Part shown: positions 12,001 through 20,690 of the stretch, in pieces | Layout: the number at the start of each line of letters is the position of its first letter | Numbering within the stretch: position 1 is the first letter of the stretch | Assembly (NCBI GenBank): GCA_004194705.1 | Contig: SADC01000545.1 | Location: 16,193-80,192, forward strand | DNA length: 64,000 bases | Direction of reading: 5' to 3' | Source: Ditylenchus dipsaci | Taxonomy: Eukaryota > Nematoda > Chromadorea > Rhabditida > Anguinidae | The notes under the pieces: model-generated | Databases searched by the model: none | What the model was told of the DNA's origin: nothing | The model's input: the letters and a program-made list of their open reading frames with translations, nothing else | Made by a program: the position numbers and the translations under genes

Positions 12001-15000
12001 AATGTTTCACAAAGAAATGGTGCGTAGTCGTTTAAGTAACTTTGTGCCCTTTTTCGAATTCTCACCTCTTTGAATTTTCGTTTGTCTTGCAGTTCGTTAT
12101 ACATTTTTAGTCCCGGCTAGCTTACGCTGCCCTACCCTGAGCCTGAGGCCTAAGCCTAAGTTAAAAAAATTTGAAAAAACATGCATCAAAAGCGCGAATT
12201 TAAAAAAGGGCACAGAGTAACTCAAATGCCCCCATGCCCCAGGGTTCCCATATATCCTTTTTTAAGTGAGCGCCTTCAAAATTTCTAATATTTCAAAGAA
12301 AACTTTACTATGTTTTAGTAATGGCTCATTTATAAACGTTGTCGTCGTCGTCGTTGTCGTTGGAAAAAATGTTTTATAAAGGCAATTTTACGCCATACAA
12401 CAACGTCAACGAAGACGACAACGACGACCTATTTATAAAAAATCCAACGACAACGCCAACGACAACAAAAATTTTTCTTCCAAATAAGACAAATTTTGCA
12501 TCTTAAGTCAGAATTTTAAGGATTAACTATATTCTCTACACGTTTTCTCTTAAAATATCGTCTGAGAATGCGAAATTTGTTTAATTTTGAATAAAAAATG
12601 TCGTTGTAGTTGGCGTTGTCGTTGGCGTTGGATTTTTTGTAAATAGGTCGTTGTCGTCGTCGTTGGCGAAAAAAGGGTTTTATAAAAAAAATAATCCAAC
12701 GACAACGAAAACGTTTATAAATGAGCCATAAAAAAACAAACAAGAAATATTTGACATATTTGCTTTTTGACCTAAAAGTATATGCCAACGTCAGTTAAAG
12801 AAATGTATAAAACCTTACATTTCTACACAAACGCCCACGCAGCATCGAAAAAAGGTATAGTACCTTTTGAGCATTTGCCTTTCCTCACCCAAAATAGAAA
12901 ACCCTTCTTTTGACAGAATTTGTTAATTGGTCGGCAGTTGGAATGGTCGGCAGTTGACCCTCGTTCTATCGAACTGGGTATTGCAGTGTTTTTAAAACTT
13001 TGGAGTGCCAGTTGTATTACTTTTTGTGAACCTTCAGAGCTGGCGAGGCAGATTTATCAGGAACTTGGGCACGCTCTACAAGAATATCCAAGAAACAATG
13101 TTCCTCGAAGTTTCCCTAAGTCATAGTCAAGGTTCTTCCTTGTGAAAAGTGAGCAACCAAATCTAAACTCTCACGGTAAGAGTCCTACCTGAGTCTTAGT
13201 GATGCTGATTGGCTCCGCCATAACCGTCCAAATCACTGCTTCATTGCAACCAGGAGTGGTTAGTGAACCTTCATACCGGTAGAAATTTTCGGTATCTCCA
13301 GGCAGGTTGACTCTTGGTGCATAGTCGAATATTTGAGTGCTGTCTCCTACAGTTAACTACTTTTAAACAGTTAACTCCTCTCAATCAAACTACCATAGTT
13401 AACCACTTGATCCAGCCCAGATGTTAAGGTGGCCAGTGCCCTTCCATCTGTCCCCACATTCAAAAATATGCCGACCACAGCCAGACCATCTGGTTCACTA
13501 GTGATTTGATTGGCGGAATAGCCTTCCTTAGTGTGCACAAAGTGGACCTCCACTGGGTAGTGCAGTCCGCCCATGGTGTGCTCACTGCCATTGTGGTGGC
13601 TGGTCGACCAGTGGTAGTGGAATTGAGCCAGGAGGTATTTGCCGTCTAGCCCTCCACCAACTATGAATGGTCGTTCGGAAGCGTTCCAGTTGGTGAAACC
13701 TTCCACTTGCACTAAAATTCAAGTTATGGTTCACTGCTTTACTAAAAAAATTCAGCATGCCTCAATGTGATTTTTTCACTTTTTAGGACAAATAAACAAA
13801 GGGCAAATCTTATAAGTAAGGACTTTTGTAGCTCTGCCGCAGGCTGACCCTGATTACATAATTTTGGGGAACCTGTCCCGAGGGGCACGTTCATTTGGTA
13901 AGAGGGATAGGGCAAGGCACATGTCCAAGGGCCGGTGCCCTAAATAGTTAGGCGCACGTAACCATAGTTGTGCATCTCCGAAAAACCACCACCGCCGCCG
14001 CCGCCACCGCCGGCGGCACTTTTTATTTCGCCGCCGCCGCCGGCGCTGCCATCGCCGCCACCGCCGCCGCCAGCTAACGCTTCACTGCCAAAAAAAAATT
14101 TCTGTTTTATTTATGTTTGTCATAGAATAAAATTTTTCAAGAGAACAGTAAAATTCTAAATTATGTCATTTTATCATATTTTCGTAAGATGACCATTCAA
14201 AACAAGCATTGTTTTGGCACTTTGTAATTGGTGGTGCCGACACCGCCGCCGCCACATCGCCGCCACCGCCGCCGCCGCAGCCTATTTACTCCGCCGCACC
14301 GCCACCGCCGCCGCCGACCTCATTTTCAGCCGCCGGCGCAGCCGCCGCCGCCGGCGGCACCTTATACTTTGCCGCCGCCGGCGGCGGCGCCGGCGGTGGC
14401 GGCGGCGATCCAACTATGCACGTAACTCTATTTTCGGGGGACGTGACTTTGGGGGAAAGGGGCGGCGCACTCATTTGGTACCAACCAAATGAGTCAGCCC
14501 TCATTTTGCACCGTTCTCCTGAGCCCCAAAAATAAAAGACCTCTTATCTGCATGTATATTCTCCGATAAAGTCAAATTTCAAATTCGAAAAAAAAAGTAT
14601 TAATCATAAATAGGGTTGTCAAACGTTCGAAATTTTCGAACGTTCGGTTCGACAACCCTAATCATAAATCTGGAGGGCCCTTGGGTGACCGAGGCACAAT
14701 TTATTGTTATTGTTGATTGCCTCCGTGAAAATTCAGCCTACCTCCATGTCCAGTATTTTTGATGACCACTCTACCAGCCTTCTCATAGTTGTTAAAGTTC
14801 AAAGCATCCAACATGGCCAAGTCCACATCCCTAGCCCTAATGTTGATTGGCGACTGTCGTTGGCCAGTCTGACAGTGCTGTGTCCACTTTTCAGGCCCAT
14901 TGTCTGGTCCATAGCCCCAGTTATTCAGCTCTTCTTTCGATCCAGATGGTCTTCTGACTTGTTTACTGTCGAAGATGGCTTTTTGCTTGCTTTTCTCGGG

Positions 15001-15118
15001 GTGCTGAGGTTTGTATGCTGTACTTTTCTGTTGCTGGTTTATCCGTCCATTCTGTTCTGGGCTTTCAATGTACTGGTGCACAAAATGCGTGATTTCACAT
15101 CCATAAAAGGTACTTGGC
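3079..15118 (-). CDS. Alpha-carbonic anhydrase, secreted/membrane-anchored (exons 2 to 5)
   Basis: Interconverts carbon dioxide and bicarbonate. Exons: 14742-15118, 13394-13711, 13189-13346 and 3079-3291; all junctions keep phase. Exon 2 has a charged stretch, then [14 protein letters not shown] and [10 protein letters not shown]. Exon 3 has the three zinc histidines (QFHYHW and EVHFVH), SEHT with the gatekeeper glutamate, and NTGHG with the proton-shuttle histidine position. Exon 4 has [13 protein letters not shown] with the catalytic threonine, ending EPISITKTQ. The last exon continues LKILQAVE, has the family C-terminal [11 protein letters not shown], then a hydrophobic tail ([14 protein letters not shown]) that suggests a GPI anchor. 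The catalytic set is complete. The first exon (signal peptide, donor phase 2) was not found above 15118. Introns are 47 bases, 1 kb and 9.9 kb; the last contains an opposite-strand gene and many transposons. Confidence 0.88.
3605..3741. mobile_element. hAT-like MITE, CAGGGACGTA...TACGCCACTG ends
   Basis: Ends resemble the CAGGGGCGTAGCC hAT terminus common in animals. Flanks ggcaattc and gccaattc match at 7 of 8 bases. The interior has a C-rich run followed by CCGTCAG on both sides, as in the related copies at 5826-6004, 26872-27044 and 32636-32779. Confidence 0.7.
3742..4900. other. Intron sequence, no gene seen
   Basis: Part of the long carbonic anhydrase intron. Near 3965-4040 the words GCCGACCA and ACTGCCGACC recur; related text occurs at about 12930-12960. 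No exon could be supported. Confidence 0.5.
4900..5305. repeat. Hairpin repeat with tRNA-like B box
   Basis: Two arms of an inverted repeat (for example ATCATTTTGA near 5000 and TCAAAATGATCAT near 5220) enclose GGTTCGAATCCCACTGGGTG at 5159-5178, a good match to the RNA polymerase III B box GGTTCGANNCC. The right arm is repeated at 9047-9205. It does not fold into a full cloverleaf by eye, so it is a tRNA-derived repeat rather than a tRNA gene. Confidence 0.65.
5308..5372 (-). pseudogene. Fragment of carbonic anhydrase exon 3
   Basis: About 65 bases nearly identical to 13587-13651, encoding the [13 protein letters not shown]...HHNG zinc-site segment. It joins abruptly to the dispersed repeat GCATAAAAATGTATGCATACC. 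Too short to be functional; a scrap of a duplication inside the gene's own intron. Confidence 0.85.
5826..6004. mobile_element. hAT-like MITE, CAGGGGCGTAGCC ends
   Basis: CAGGGGCGTAGCCAG on the left and CTGGCTACGCCACTG on the right form the terminal inverted repeat. Flanks cagtccac and cagtcaac match at 7 of 8 bases. The interior repeats AGGCCATTTTACCTACACC and ends in a long G run plus GCACGTGCCCC. Confidence 0.8.
6007..6074. mobile_element. 68-bp pogo-like hairpin (CAGTCAACCCTCGATTTAACG)
   Basis: Inverted ends CAGTCAACCCTCGATTTAAC / GTTAAATCGAGGGTTTACTG meet around CGGTCCCC. The CAGTC..CTCGAT.TAACG terminus recurs at 15238, 17471, 18669, 24976, 33614 and 56462 and resembles pogo/Tigger ends, which duplicate TA. 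Here only the right TA survives. Confidence 0.8.
6092..6251. mobile_element. TA-flanked hairpin MITE, signature GGGGATTATT
   Basis: CCGTATTTTCTCTAATA end, TA borders and ATACAGAGAAAATACGG at the right. A closely related copy with the same downstream sequence ends at 62440, so the element and its neighbourhood were duplicated together. Confidence 0.85.
6252..6998 (+). promoter_or_regulatory. Upstream region of membrane-protein gene, with TATA box
   Basis: TATATATAAA at 6873-6882 lies about 120 bases before the start codon and is followed by a short candidate 5' leader. The stretch from the element end (6252) through the TATA box is repeated at 62441-63010, including GTCTCGCAA(A)GAAGTCAGAAA and the TATA box itself. 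Between them, 6480-6780 forms an inverted repeat around TGCTCTACTTTTT. Promoter function is inferred only from position. Confidence 0.5.
6999..8733 (+). CDS. Type I single-pass membrane protein, unknown function
   Basis: Eight exons: 6999-7075, 7129-7248, 7310-7395, 7442-7656, 7699-7808, 7860-8003, 8050-8124, 8175-8733 (462 codons with stop, no frame breaks). Introns are 42 to 61 bases with GTAAGT/GTGAG donors and TTTCAG-like acceptors. A hydrophobic start ([14 protein letters not shown]) looks like a short signal peptide. Residues about 25-190 are a small ectodomain with few cysteines. Residues about 192-217 are a membrane span ([19 protein letters not shown]..) followed by the stop-transfer WKHRKK. 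The about 240-residue tail is basic, with SSKKK blocks, and ends in two repeats, [18 protein letters not shown] and [18 protein letters not shown]. The repeated D-x-Y-V-C-S motif may be a docking or phosphorylation site. I recognise no family. It lies antisense inside the carbonic anhydrase intron. Confidence 0.85.
8734..9046. other. 3' region of membrane-protein gene
   Basis: GT-rich sequence typical of a 3' end follows the stop; no perfect AATAAA is visible, with GATAAAG near 8861 a weak candidate. At 8958-9035 the phrase GTTTGACC/GTTGACC is repeated, another short word array. Confidence 0.35.
9047..9205 (+). repeat. tRNA-like repeat, half copy
   Basis: Matches 5140-5305: GGTTCGAATCCCACTGAGTG (B box) through AACAGCTACTGCAGTTGAGT. 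Only one arm is present. Confidence 0.7.
9206..10124. other. Intron/intergenic; half of a TTAA element near 9796
   Basis: 9540-9745 is a hairpin bounded by GGGATCCCATA and ATGGGATCCCTGC with repeated CTTAGTTTTT words. GGTTAAAAGGGCATGCTCGC at 9794-9813 matches the left end of the TTAA element at 29840, but no right end follows, so it is truncated or overwritten. No exon is supported before 10125. Confidence 0.5.
10125..10374 (+). CDS. Partial relative of the 6999-8733 membrane protein
   Basis: Two exons, 10125-10180 and 10227-10374, joined by a 46-base intron with GTTGC donor and TTTAG acceptor, ending in TGA. The second exon encodes [21 protein letters not shown], which resembles [20 protein letters not shown] in exons 2-3 of the upstream gene; the DNA around GATCTGGATGCTGGC is also alike. 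AATAAA at 10456-10461 could end the message. No 5' exon with a start codon was found and no membrane span follows, so this is a truncated paralogue, possibly a secreted short form or a pseudogene. Confidence 0.5.
10462..11270. other. Intron sequence with pogo-end fragments
   Basis: GGAGTCCCGCTATAACGCGA near 10822 and CAGTCGGGTCTCGATATAAG at 11091 are single pogo-like ends without partners. No exon seen. Confidence 0.5.
11279..11913. mobile_element. hAT-like element with GGCGCC word arrays
   Basis: Ends CATACCTGCACG and CGTGCAGGTATG are exact inverted repeats; GTTGGGAT flanks both sides as a perfect 8-bp duplication (11271-11278, 11914-11921). Both ends are built from GGCGCCGGCGCC and GGCGCCGGGCGCC, around an AT-rich middle without the word (11463-11790). 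The GC contrast with the surroundings is extreme. Confidence 0.92.
12120..12165. repeat. Dispersed repeat with TTAGGC-like words
   Basis: GCCTGAGGCCTAAGCCTAAG beside GCTTACGCTGCCCTACCCTG. The same pair of phrases occurs near 23100, 48010, 52490, 53275, 20265 and 61520-61625, so this is a dispersed repeat that includes the nematode telomere hexamer rather than a telomere. Confidence 0.6.
12316..12728. mobile_element. Hairpin element with GTCGTCGTTGTCG words
   Basis: ATGGCTCATTTATAAACG on the left and CGTTTATAAATGAGCCAT on the right are inverted copies. Inside both ends, and again mid-element, lie arrays of GTCGTCGTCGTTG / CAACGACGACAAC. No clear target duplication. Confidence 0.75.
13963..14418. 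mobile_element. hAT-like element with GCCGCC word arrays
   Basis: CATAGTTGTGCAT on the left and CCAACTATG on the right; CACGTAAC flanks both sides exactly (13955-13962, 14419-14426). Two arrays of CCGCCGCCGCCA and relatives surround an AT-rich middle. The proline- and alanine-rich ORFs here are by-products of the repeat. Confidence 0.88.
14611..14660. mobile_element. 50-bp hAT-like mini-element
   Basis: TAGGGTTGTC...GACAACCCTA around the words GTTCGAAATTTTCGAACG and CGTTCGGTTCGA. ATCATAAA is duplicated exactly at 14603-14610 and 14661-14668; copy 1 of the block (near 49-60) has the empty site with one ATCATAAA. Confidence 0.93.
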
Positions 15119-15237
15119 CTGAAATTGTTAAAGTAAGTTTTTGAGTACAGAGGCACCCAAGAAATTTGCCGATTTTAAAATGGTTACAACTTTTTTCTAA
15201 AGGCAAAATTTGAAAATTGGGTTTTTATAAAAGCATA

Positions 15238-15340
15238 CAGTCGAGTCTCGATTTAACGTACCCCCAATTTAACGTACCCTTCGATTTAACGTACCCCTAG
15301 GACCGGTCCCCAGGGGGTACGTTAAATCGAGACTCGACTG
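15238..15340. mobile_element. TA-flanked pogo-like MITE, signature TTTAACGTACCC
   Basis: CAGTCGAGTCTCGATTTAAC / GTTAAATCGAGACTCGACTG ends with TA on both sides. The phrase ATTTAACGTACCC follows the left end three times and is inverted once at the right end around GGACCGGTCCCC. Confidence 0.9.
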
Positions 15341-15499
15341 TATCTGAATTTTGTCGCAAATTTGGCCATAATCACAGAGAGGACAAAGCAATTTCCAATT
15401 TTCTTTCAATTTTGGGCTAATATTTTTTCCCACGACTTTTCTACTATGTTTTGAGCATTTTTGCCGAAAAGTTATATTTTCGTAAGACATTGTCAGAAA

Positions 15500-16240
15500 A
15501 ATTTGTCAGAAAAAAAAATTTTTTGGCCCCGGAAAAATTCAAAGAAATTCACAGAAAAAATTGAACAATATTTTTCGTAAAGAAGTCTTCTTGTATTCTT
15601 GTTCCTACTTATTGGCAGTGTTCATAGTCGAGTTGACCCCTCAACTTTTTAGGGGTCAACTTTTGTCAAAATTACCAAAAATATCAATTTTTTGAAGGGA
15701 AAGTGCCAAATCTATTATTTTCACCCCCACTCAACTTTTTGAGCTCTACAAGATGGCCTTTACAAAAGTTCAAAATCCTATCTTTACAAAATTTTAGCAA
15801 AAGTTGACCCTAAGTTGACCCCAGTTGACCCCTCAACTTTTTACTCACCGATTTTTCTGCATCGAATTTTCATAAATCAGTCGGAAAAACTGCCTATATT
15901 TTCGTGTAGAGCTCAAAAGTTGCCCTAGAGTCATAACTATCAAAATAAATAAATATGAGAAAAATATTGACATTTTTTGAATTTAAGAAAAAGTTGACCC
16001 TAAAAGTGACCCCGACATAAACAGGCCATTGTTTGTTATTTTCGTGCACTATAAAACTTACACACCATTAGCGATGGCATCCAGACATATGAGTAGTATA
16101 GCAAAAAAGTTAATTAATAGTTTTTGACAGCAATATTCCGGCGGCCGCATCAAAAATACTGATTCTGGAGCTAAATTTCAAATTTTTTTTCAATAATGAA
16201 TTAATACTTGAATTAAGACCAGTGTTGTTCCGGCGCCAGC
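15500..16240. repeat. Array of GTTGACCCC words
   Basis: Between about 15631 and 16010 the words AGTTGACCCCTCAACTTTTT and AAGTTGACCCTAA recur in both orientations around an AT-rich middle, the layout of the other word elements. Terminal borders were not resolved. The rest is plain intron or intergenic sequence. Confidence 0.5.
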
Positions 16241-16380
16241 GCGACCTCTTTTGAAAAAAGGACGAGCGCCGCCACCAAACGCCTCCTTTTAAAAATTTTG
16301 GCTCCGGCGCTAGAGCTGGCGCTTCCTATCTGAAGAAATTTGCCCCAGTGCGACGCTGATGGCAGCGCCGACGCGGGTTG
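16240..16380. repeat. GGCGCC/GCGCCG word cluster
   Basis: TCCGGCGCCAGCGCGACC, GAGCGCCGCCACC, CCGGCGCTAGAGCTGGCGC and GCAGCGCCGACGCG recur within 140 bases, a diverged relative of the GGCGCC arrays at 11279-11913. Confidence 0.45.
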
Positions 16381-16425
16381 ATAATTTTGTTTTCTTATAA
16401 AAAATCTGTGTTTTTATTAACAGTA

Positions 16426-16571
16426 CCGTATTCGCTCTAATAATCCCACACCCCCCCCCCCCCCGATTTTCGACTAGGATTTCAGAGTTAGGGCCATTTT
16501 TAATTGACAATTTCGAGATTTTTTGGAGATTGAAAAATAATCCCACAGTGGGATTATTAGAGAGAATACGG
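16426..16571. mobile_element. TA-flanked hairpin MITE, signature GTGGGATTATTAG
   Basis: CCGTATTCGCTCTAATAATC and GATTATTAGAGAGAATACGG ends, TA borders at 16424-16425 and 16572-16573. The signature CCCACA / GTGGG lies just inside each end. Confidence 0.85.
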
Positions 16572-16599
16572 TATGTTTTTTACAGTGAGAGTATACAAC

Positions 16600-16760
16600 C
16601 AAGCCCCCTGCGCACCCTTCGGGGCTTGGTTGCTTGGGTTGAGATGCGCACACCCACATACTTAGACACCAATCACTCGAAAGTGACTCTGGATGCATAA
16701 AAATGTATGCATACCAGAGTTTATTTATGCGGTAGGCCCAGTCAACAAAACTATGTTCAA
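16600..16760. repeat. Dispersed repeat with CAAGCCCCCTGCG and GCATACCAGAG
   Basis: Shares GATGCGCACACCCACATACC, AATCACTCGAAAGTGACTC and ATGCATACCAGAGTTTATTT with copies near 5368, 24580-24770, 31140-31260, 35680-35800 and 48435-48680. In 24645-24765 and 48515-48680 the same text forms a full hairpin. Confidence 0.7.
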
Positions 16761-17470
16761 CATCTTCCTTTGTGTTTAAAATTGTCCTTTTTTTGGTCCA
16801 TTTCCACCCAAATACAGACCTAAATCCCTTTAAAAATGGTCAAAATGGGTGATTTTGGGTGGTCCCAAAACTTAGTTTTTTATTGATTAGAACTCAAAAA
16901 CAATGCCTTTTTGAACTCCTGAGGCCATTTCAGGTCGATATAGGGTGTTTAGAAACACTTTGAAAAAAGTAGATTTGAGGAGGGGGGGGGGGTATATCCA
17001 AGTAGCGCCAAAAAATTGATGGCCCCCTTAAACCGAATAAGGTCGAATACGATATCTTCTAAAAATGTCTCCTAAGTGGCAGAAATATCCCTCAAAAATA
17101 TTCTCTTTTGATGAAAGTCAACACCACAGCTTTCACACAACTTACAAAGTTGTTTCTTTTCGAGTGCCTTTGCAAACAAACTCAAAAACATGAGACTTAT
17201 TAAGTGATAAACCAGAAAAATGATTGATGGACTGGATGAATAAAAAGGCTCTATTTATATGTGAGAGCATGCATAAAACAACAGCCAAATGTGAGGCTAT
17301 AACAATTCCATAGAAAAAAGGCCAAAATATATCAAAATAAAAAGCGCCTGAAGCTAAAAATAAGTAAATTGTCTATCCTCCTAAAACGGTTGCTGAGATA
17401 ATTGTTTTTCTACAGTGAAATAAGCAGAAATTTATAAATAAATAGATAACCGGAATTTTTTATTTGTATA
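16761..17470. other. No gene seen
   Basis: AT-rich. Contains GGGGGGTATATCCAAGTAGCGCC near 16982, one end of a C-run repeat family seen also near 22988-23195, 30860-30920 and 47872-48126. No exon supported. Confidence 0.5.
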
Positions 17471-18440
17471 CAGTTAACTCTCGATTTAACGAACCCCTGG
17501 GGACTGACTGAAATGTTCGTTAAATCAAAAGTTTCGTTAAATCGAGGGTTCGTTAAAGGGGCATGTCCACGCTAATAAGAGGTGGTGCCCGGGAATTCAA
17601 AAAAATTTCGCAATCATTGAACTTCTGTACGAATTTTTTAACTTGGTTTCTAACAAAACAACGCCTAAAATTTAATTTTAGGCATGGTTTGTAAGAAACC
17701 AAGTTGAAAAGTCCGTACAGAACTTCAATAATTACGAAAAACATTTGAATTCCCGGGCACCACCTCTTATTAGCGTGGACATGCCCCTTTAAATCAAAAG
17801 TTGGTGAACAATTTTTATTCACATGTTCGTTGAATCGAGAGTGGCATGAGATCACTATACCGGCTAGCTCAAAAACGCTCGTAATTTTAATTTTCAAGGT
17901 TTTAGCCGAATACATGCTTAAATGTTGTTTTTAGGTAGCAATCGACATTTTTTGCAAAGAGAATTGATTAATTATTGACAAAAAATTTGCTTTTGCTTAG
18001 CGGAATAACGGTAATTGAACCTGTAAAGATGCCTTTGATGCCCCTCAAGGTCAAAGAAGAAATATAATTTTGACAACTGGGACCTAAGGTCTTTTAGCTT
18101 CGCACTAGTCCAGAAAACAAGATAGAACAACTTCAAACCAAGCATTTGCTCTGGTCTTCTAAAGCAAAAAGTCTAATTTTTTGTCAAAAATAATTCCCGA
18201 AAAGTGTCGACCGCTACCTTAAAACATGTTTGAATCATGTATTGGCTGCTCAAGAGTAAAAAATGGTGTTTTCGTGCGTTTTCAAGCTAGTCGTTATAGT
18301 ATAATTCGATATATAATTAAAACAAAAGTCTTGAGCAGACAAGAAAACCCAATATTCGTTAAATCAAGAGTGACTTATCCAGTAGGAATTCCAAAAAAGG
18401 TTCGTTAAATCAAGAGGTTCGTTAAATCGAGAGTTGACTT
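17471..18440. mobile_element. Long pogo-like element with a nested TTAA element
   Basis: CAGTTAACTCTCGATTTAAC at the left (TA before it) and GTTAAATCGAGAGTTGACTT at the right. GTTCGTTAAATC recurs near both ends as the signature word. The middle (about 17800-18400) has no transposase ORF longer than 60 codons. A TTAA element (17557-17788) has inserted near the left end. Confidence 0.8.
17557..17788. mobile_element. TTAA-flanked hairpin element
   Basis: AGGGGCATGTCCACGCTAAT / ATTAGCGTGGACATGCCCCT ends, TTAA on both sides. Arms are nearly perfect over about 100 bases including GAATTCCCGGGCACCACC. TTAA targets are typical of piggyBac-type elements. A fragment of the same element is at 25625-25672. 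Confidence 0.9.
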
Positions 18441-18668
18441 TATTAGGTTTTGAAAATTGTATTTTGGTTGATTGTGTAGATGCTCTAATATCAGGATTTC
18501 TGAAATATTAGTGCTAGTTCCGACTAGTGTGACTACCGCCCTCTGTCCTCTATCCCTTCTTGCGCACCAAAAGTTGCATAAAATCCTTAAAATGATGGAG
18601 GGCCAACCCTAGTTCCGACACAGCCTTGCTAGACATCTCAATAAGACAAAGAATAAAAATTAGAAATA

Positions 18669-18779
18669 CAGTCAGACCGTGATATAAAGCCACCCAAAAA
18701 ATGGACCAATTTGGTAAAACCACGATATAACGCCACCTGATGGTCGGTCCCAAGGATTGCGTTATATTTAGGTTGACTG
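18669..18779. mobile_element. TA-flanked pogo-like MITE, signature ATATAACGCCACC
   Basis: CAGTCAGACCGTGATATAA left end and TTATATTTAGGTTGACTG right end with TA on both sides. Inside, GATATAAAGCCACC and GATATAACGCCACC repeat the signature. Confidence 0.8.
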
Positions 18780-19044
18780 TAGTTTAATATTTACTAGGCC
18801 CTACCGCAATTTTTTATGCGCCTAATACCTAGTTTTCAAATATAGTTCTGAGGCATCTAAACGAAGGTGAAAAAAATAGAAATAAAAAAGTTGGCACTTT
18901 TCGGCTCTAACCAACAAGGGAGTGAGAGGGGGGGGTGGTATGTTGTCAGCCTTAATCCACCATGTTAATTTTTTTTGTTATTTTTAGGCTCACAGGAGGG
19001 AGGAAAGCCATTTAGGTTTGGAAAAGGCTGTAAATACTTTCACC
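18780..19044. other. No gene seen
   Basis: Plain AT-rich sequence with a G run near 18930. Confidence 0.4.
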
Positions 19045-20250
19045 CGCCAAATTACTGATTTACCCCGCCAAATTGAATTTACCCCACCAAATTCAAATTT
19101 TTAGTCAAATACTGCAGTAAATTTTGCGGGAATTCAAATTTTATAGTTAAAAATAACTTGGATTGCCCAGAATCCCACCCCGGAATGACCAGAAGTCCCT
19201 GAAGTTGGTTTTTTGGGGGTTTACTAAAGGGGGAGTAAAACTTTTTCCGAAAATTCGATTGAGCGGATCAGAATTCCAGTCCGGTGGGCTAAATTGCTAA
19301 AAATTCCACCCTGAACCATTCTCAACCATCTTAAACCACCCTAAACCATCCGACCTAGTATCTACCGTATAACCTCTAATAGACGGGCATGCCCTTCTAT
19401 TTTTCAACCCCTAAAAAATCGAAAAAAAACTATTTTGATTTTGAGATTTTTGGTACTCAAAAAAATCTAAAAAGCGGAATCAACTAAGATCGAGGTGATC
19501 AAGAAAACGCGAAAAACAGATTTGCAAAAAAAATTTTTGCGCTGAGATATAGGTCCTTGAGGGTGCCCGTCTATTAGAGGGTGCCCGTCTAATAGAGGTT
19601 GTACGGTAAATCCCCTAAATCAGTGCGTGGGTGGAATTTAGAGTAATTTAGCCCATCGGACTGGAATTCTGATCCGCTCAATCGAATTTTCGAAAAAAAT
19701 TTTCTCTCCCTTCGATAAACCCCCAAAAAACCAACTTTCAGGGACTTCTGGCCATTCCGGGGTAGGATTCTGGGCGATCATAGTTATTTTAACTATAAAA
19801 TTGAATTCCCGCAAAATTTACTGCAATATTTGACTAAAAATTTGAATTTGGTGGGGTTAATTCAAATTTGGCGGGGTAAATCAGTAATTTGGCGGGTGAA
19901 TCAGTAATTTGACGGGTAAACCAATTTGAGCCTTTGAAAAAGTGGCCTCCATGTCGCAGTGCGTAAGCGGTTGCGTTTTTTGCACAAAATGGTGTTGCAG
20001 GTTCGATTCCACGTGGTGACATGCTATTTGTTTTGGCTTATTTGACCAGTTATAAGGGTAATTAGACTTTTTTGATGCCAGATTCGGAATCAGCTACCCA
20101 AATCACCCCTAGAACTGGTCAAATAAGCCAAAATAAATAGGATGTCACCACGTGGGATCGAACCTGCAACACCATTTTTGGGCCAAAAAAACGCAAACGC
20201 TTACGCACCGCGCCATGGAGTCACTTTTTCCAACCTAAATGGCTTTCCCC
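19045..20250. mobile_element. Large hairpin with CCCGCCAAATTACTGATTTA words and tRNA-like ends
   Basis: The left arm (19045-19365) and right arm (19607-19925) are near-perfect inverse copies containing two to three repeats of CCCGCCAAATTACTGATTTA. The right part adds an inverted pair of tRNA-like blocks (19945-20025 and 20138-20222) with GGTTCGAT B boxes and GCGTAAGCGG/GCGGTGCG A-box-like text. A TA element is nested at the centre. No transposase ORF. Confidence 0.7.
19365..19606. mobile_element. TA-flanked hairpin MITE, signature GCCCGTCTATTAG
   Basis: CCGTATAACCTCTAATAGAC left and GTCTAATAGAGGTTGTACGG right, TA borders. Signature GTGCCCGTCTATTAGAGG is inverted at the left end and present twice at the right. 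The middle (TTTTCAACCCCTAAAAAATC..) matches 47381-47642. Confidence 0.87.
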
Positions 20251-20440
20251 TTTCCTTAAGCAAGGATAGGCCAGCGTATGTTAGGACGGACTTTAACTTA
20301 TCTTAGAGTAATGTTTGAGTTCGTGATATAAAAAATATATCAAGGCAAATCAATACATAAAAAATATTCTCAAGGTCCTCCTTACTCCTTACCTACTTAC
20401 TCCATTGTTTTTTTGGCTATGGGAAGATTGCCAAAAACGA
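20251..20440. repeat. Dispersed repeat GGATAGGCCAGCGTATG
   Basis: AAGCAAGGATAGGCCAGCGT near 20258 pairs with GGGTAGGCCAGCGTATGCTG near 61530; same family as the TTAGGC-containing repeats. Confidence 0.5.
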
Positions 20441-20690
20441 AAATTGCCAAAACGACATTTGCTTTTAGTGTTTTTAGTGGGACCGGCCTTGGAGTATGGA
20501 TAACGAATGGATCAATGAAGGGTACGTTATGTGAAACTGAGTGGTATATGTTCGTATTCACTAAGCTGTTATTTGTCATGGCAATTTTCGTTTTGGCAGT
20601 TTTCGTTTTTGGCAATTCTCGTTTTTGGCAATCTTCGTTTTGGCGATCTTCGTTTTGGTAATTTTCTTTTTTGGCAATCTTCCCCTAGCC
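20441..20690. repeat. Hairpin with TTTTGGCAATTTTCG words
   Basis: GCCAAAAACGAAAATTGCC on the left and five copies of TCGTTTTGGCAATNTTCG on the right. Word-array hairpin without visible target duplication. Confidence 0.65.

Larger units (their letters stand above)
14551..15500. repeat. Duplicated block, copy 2
   Basis: Counterpart of 1-1160. It carries intact exon 2 of the carbonic anhydrase gene and two insertions absent from copy 1: a 50-bp 8-bp-TSD element at 14611-14660 and a TA element at 15238-15340. Confidence 0.9.

Noticed and set aside
13025..13115. Possible carbonic anhydrase exon after exon 4 (acceptor CTTAG, reading [17 protein letters not shown])
   Set aside because: It does not resemble the family after EPISITKTQ, while the exon at 3079-3291 continues with LKILQAVE and [11 protein letters not shown] in the right phase.
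13968..14535. Proline-, alanine- and arginine-rich ORFs on both strands
   Set aside because: They are readings of the GCCGCC word array of a transposon, in several frames at once.
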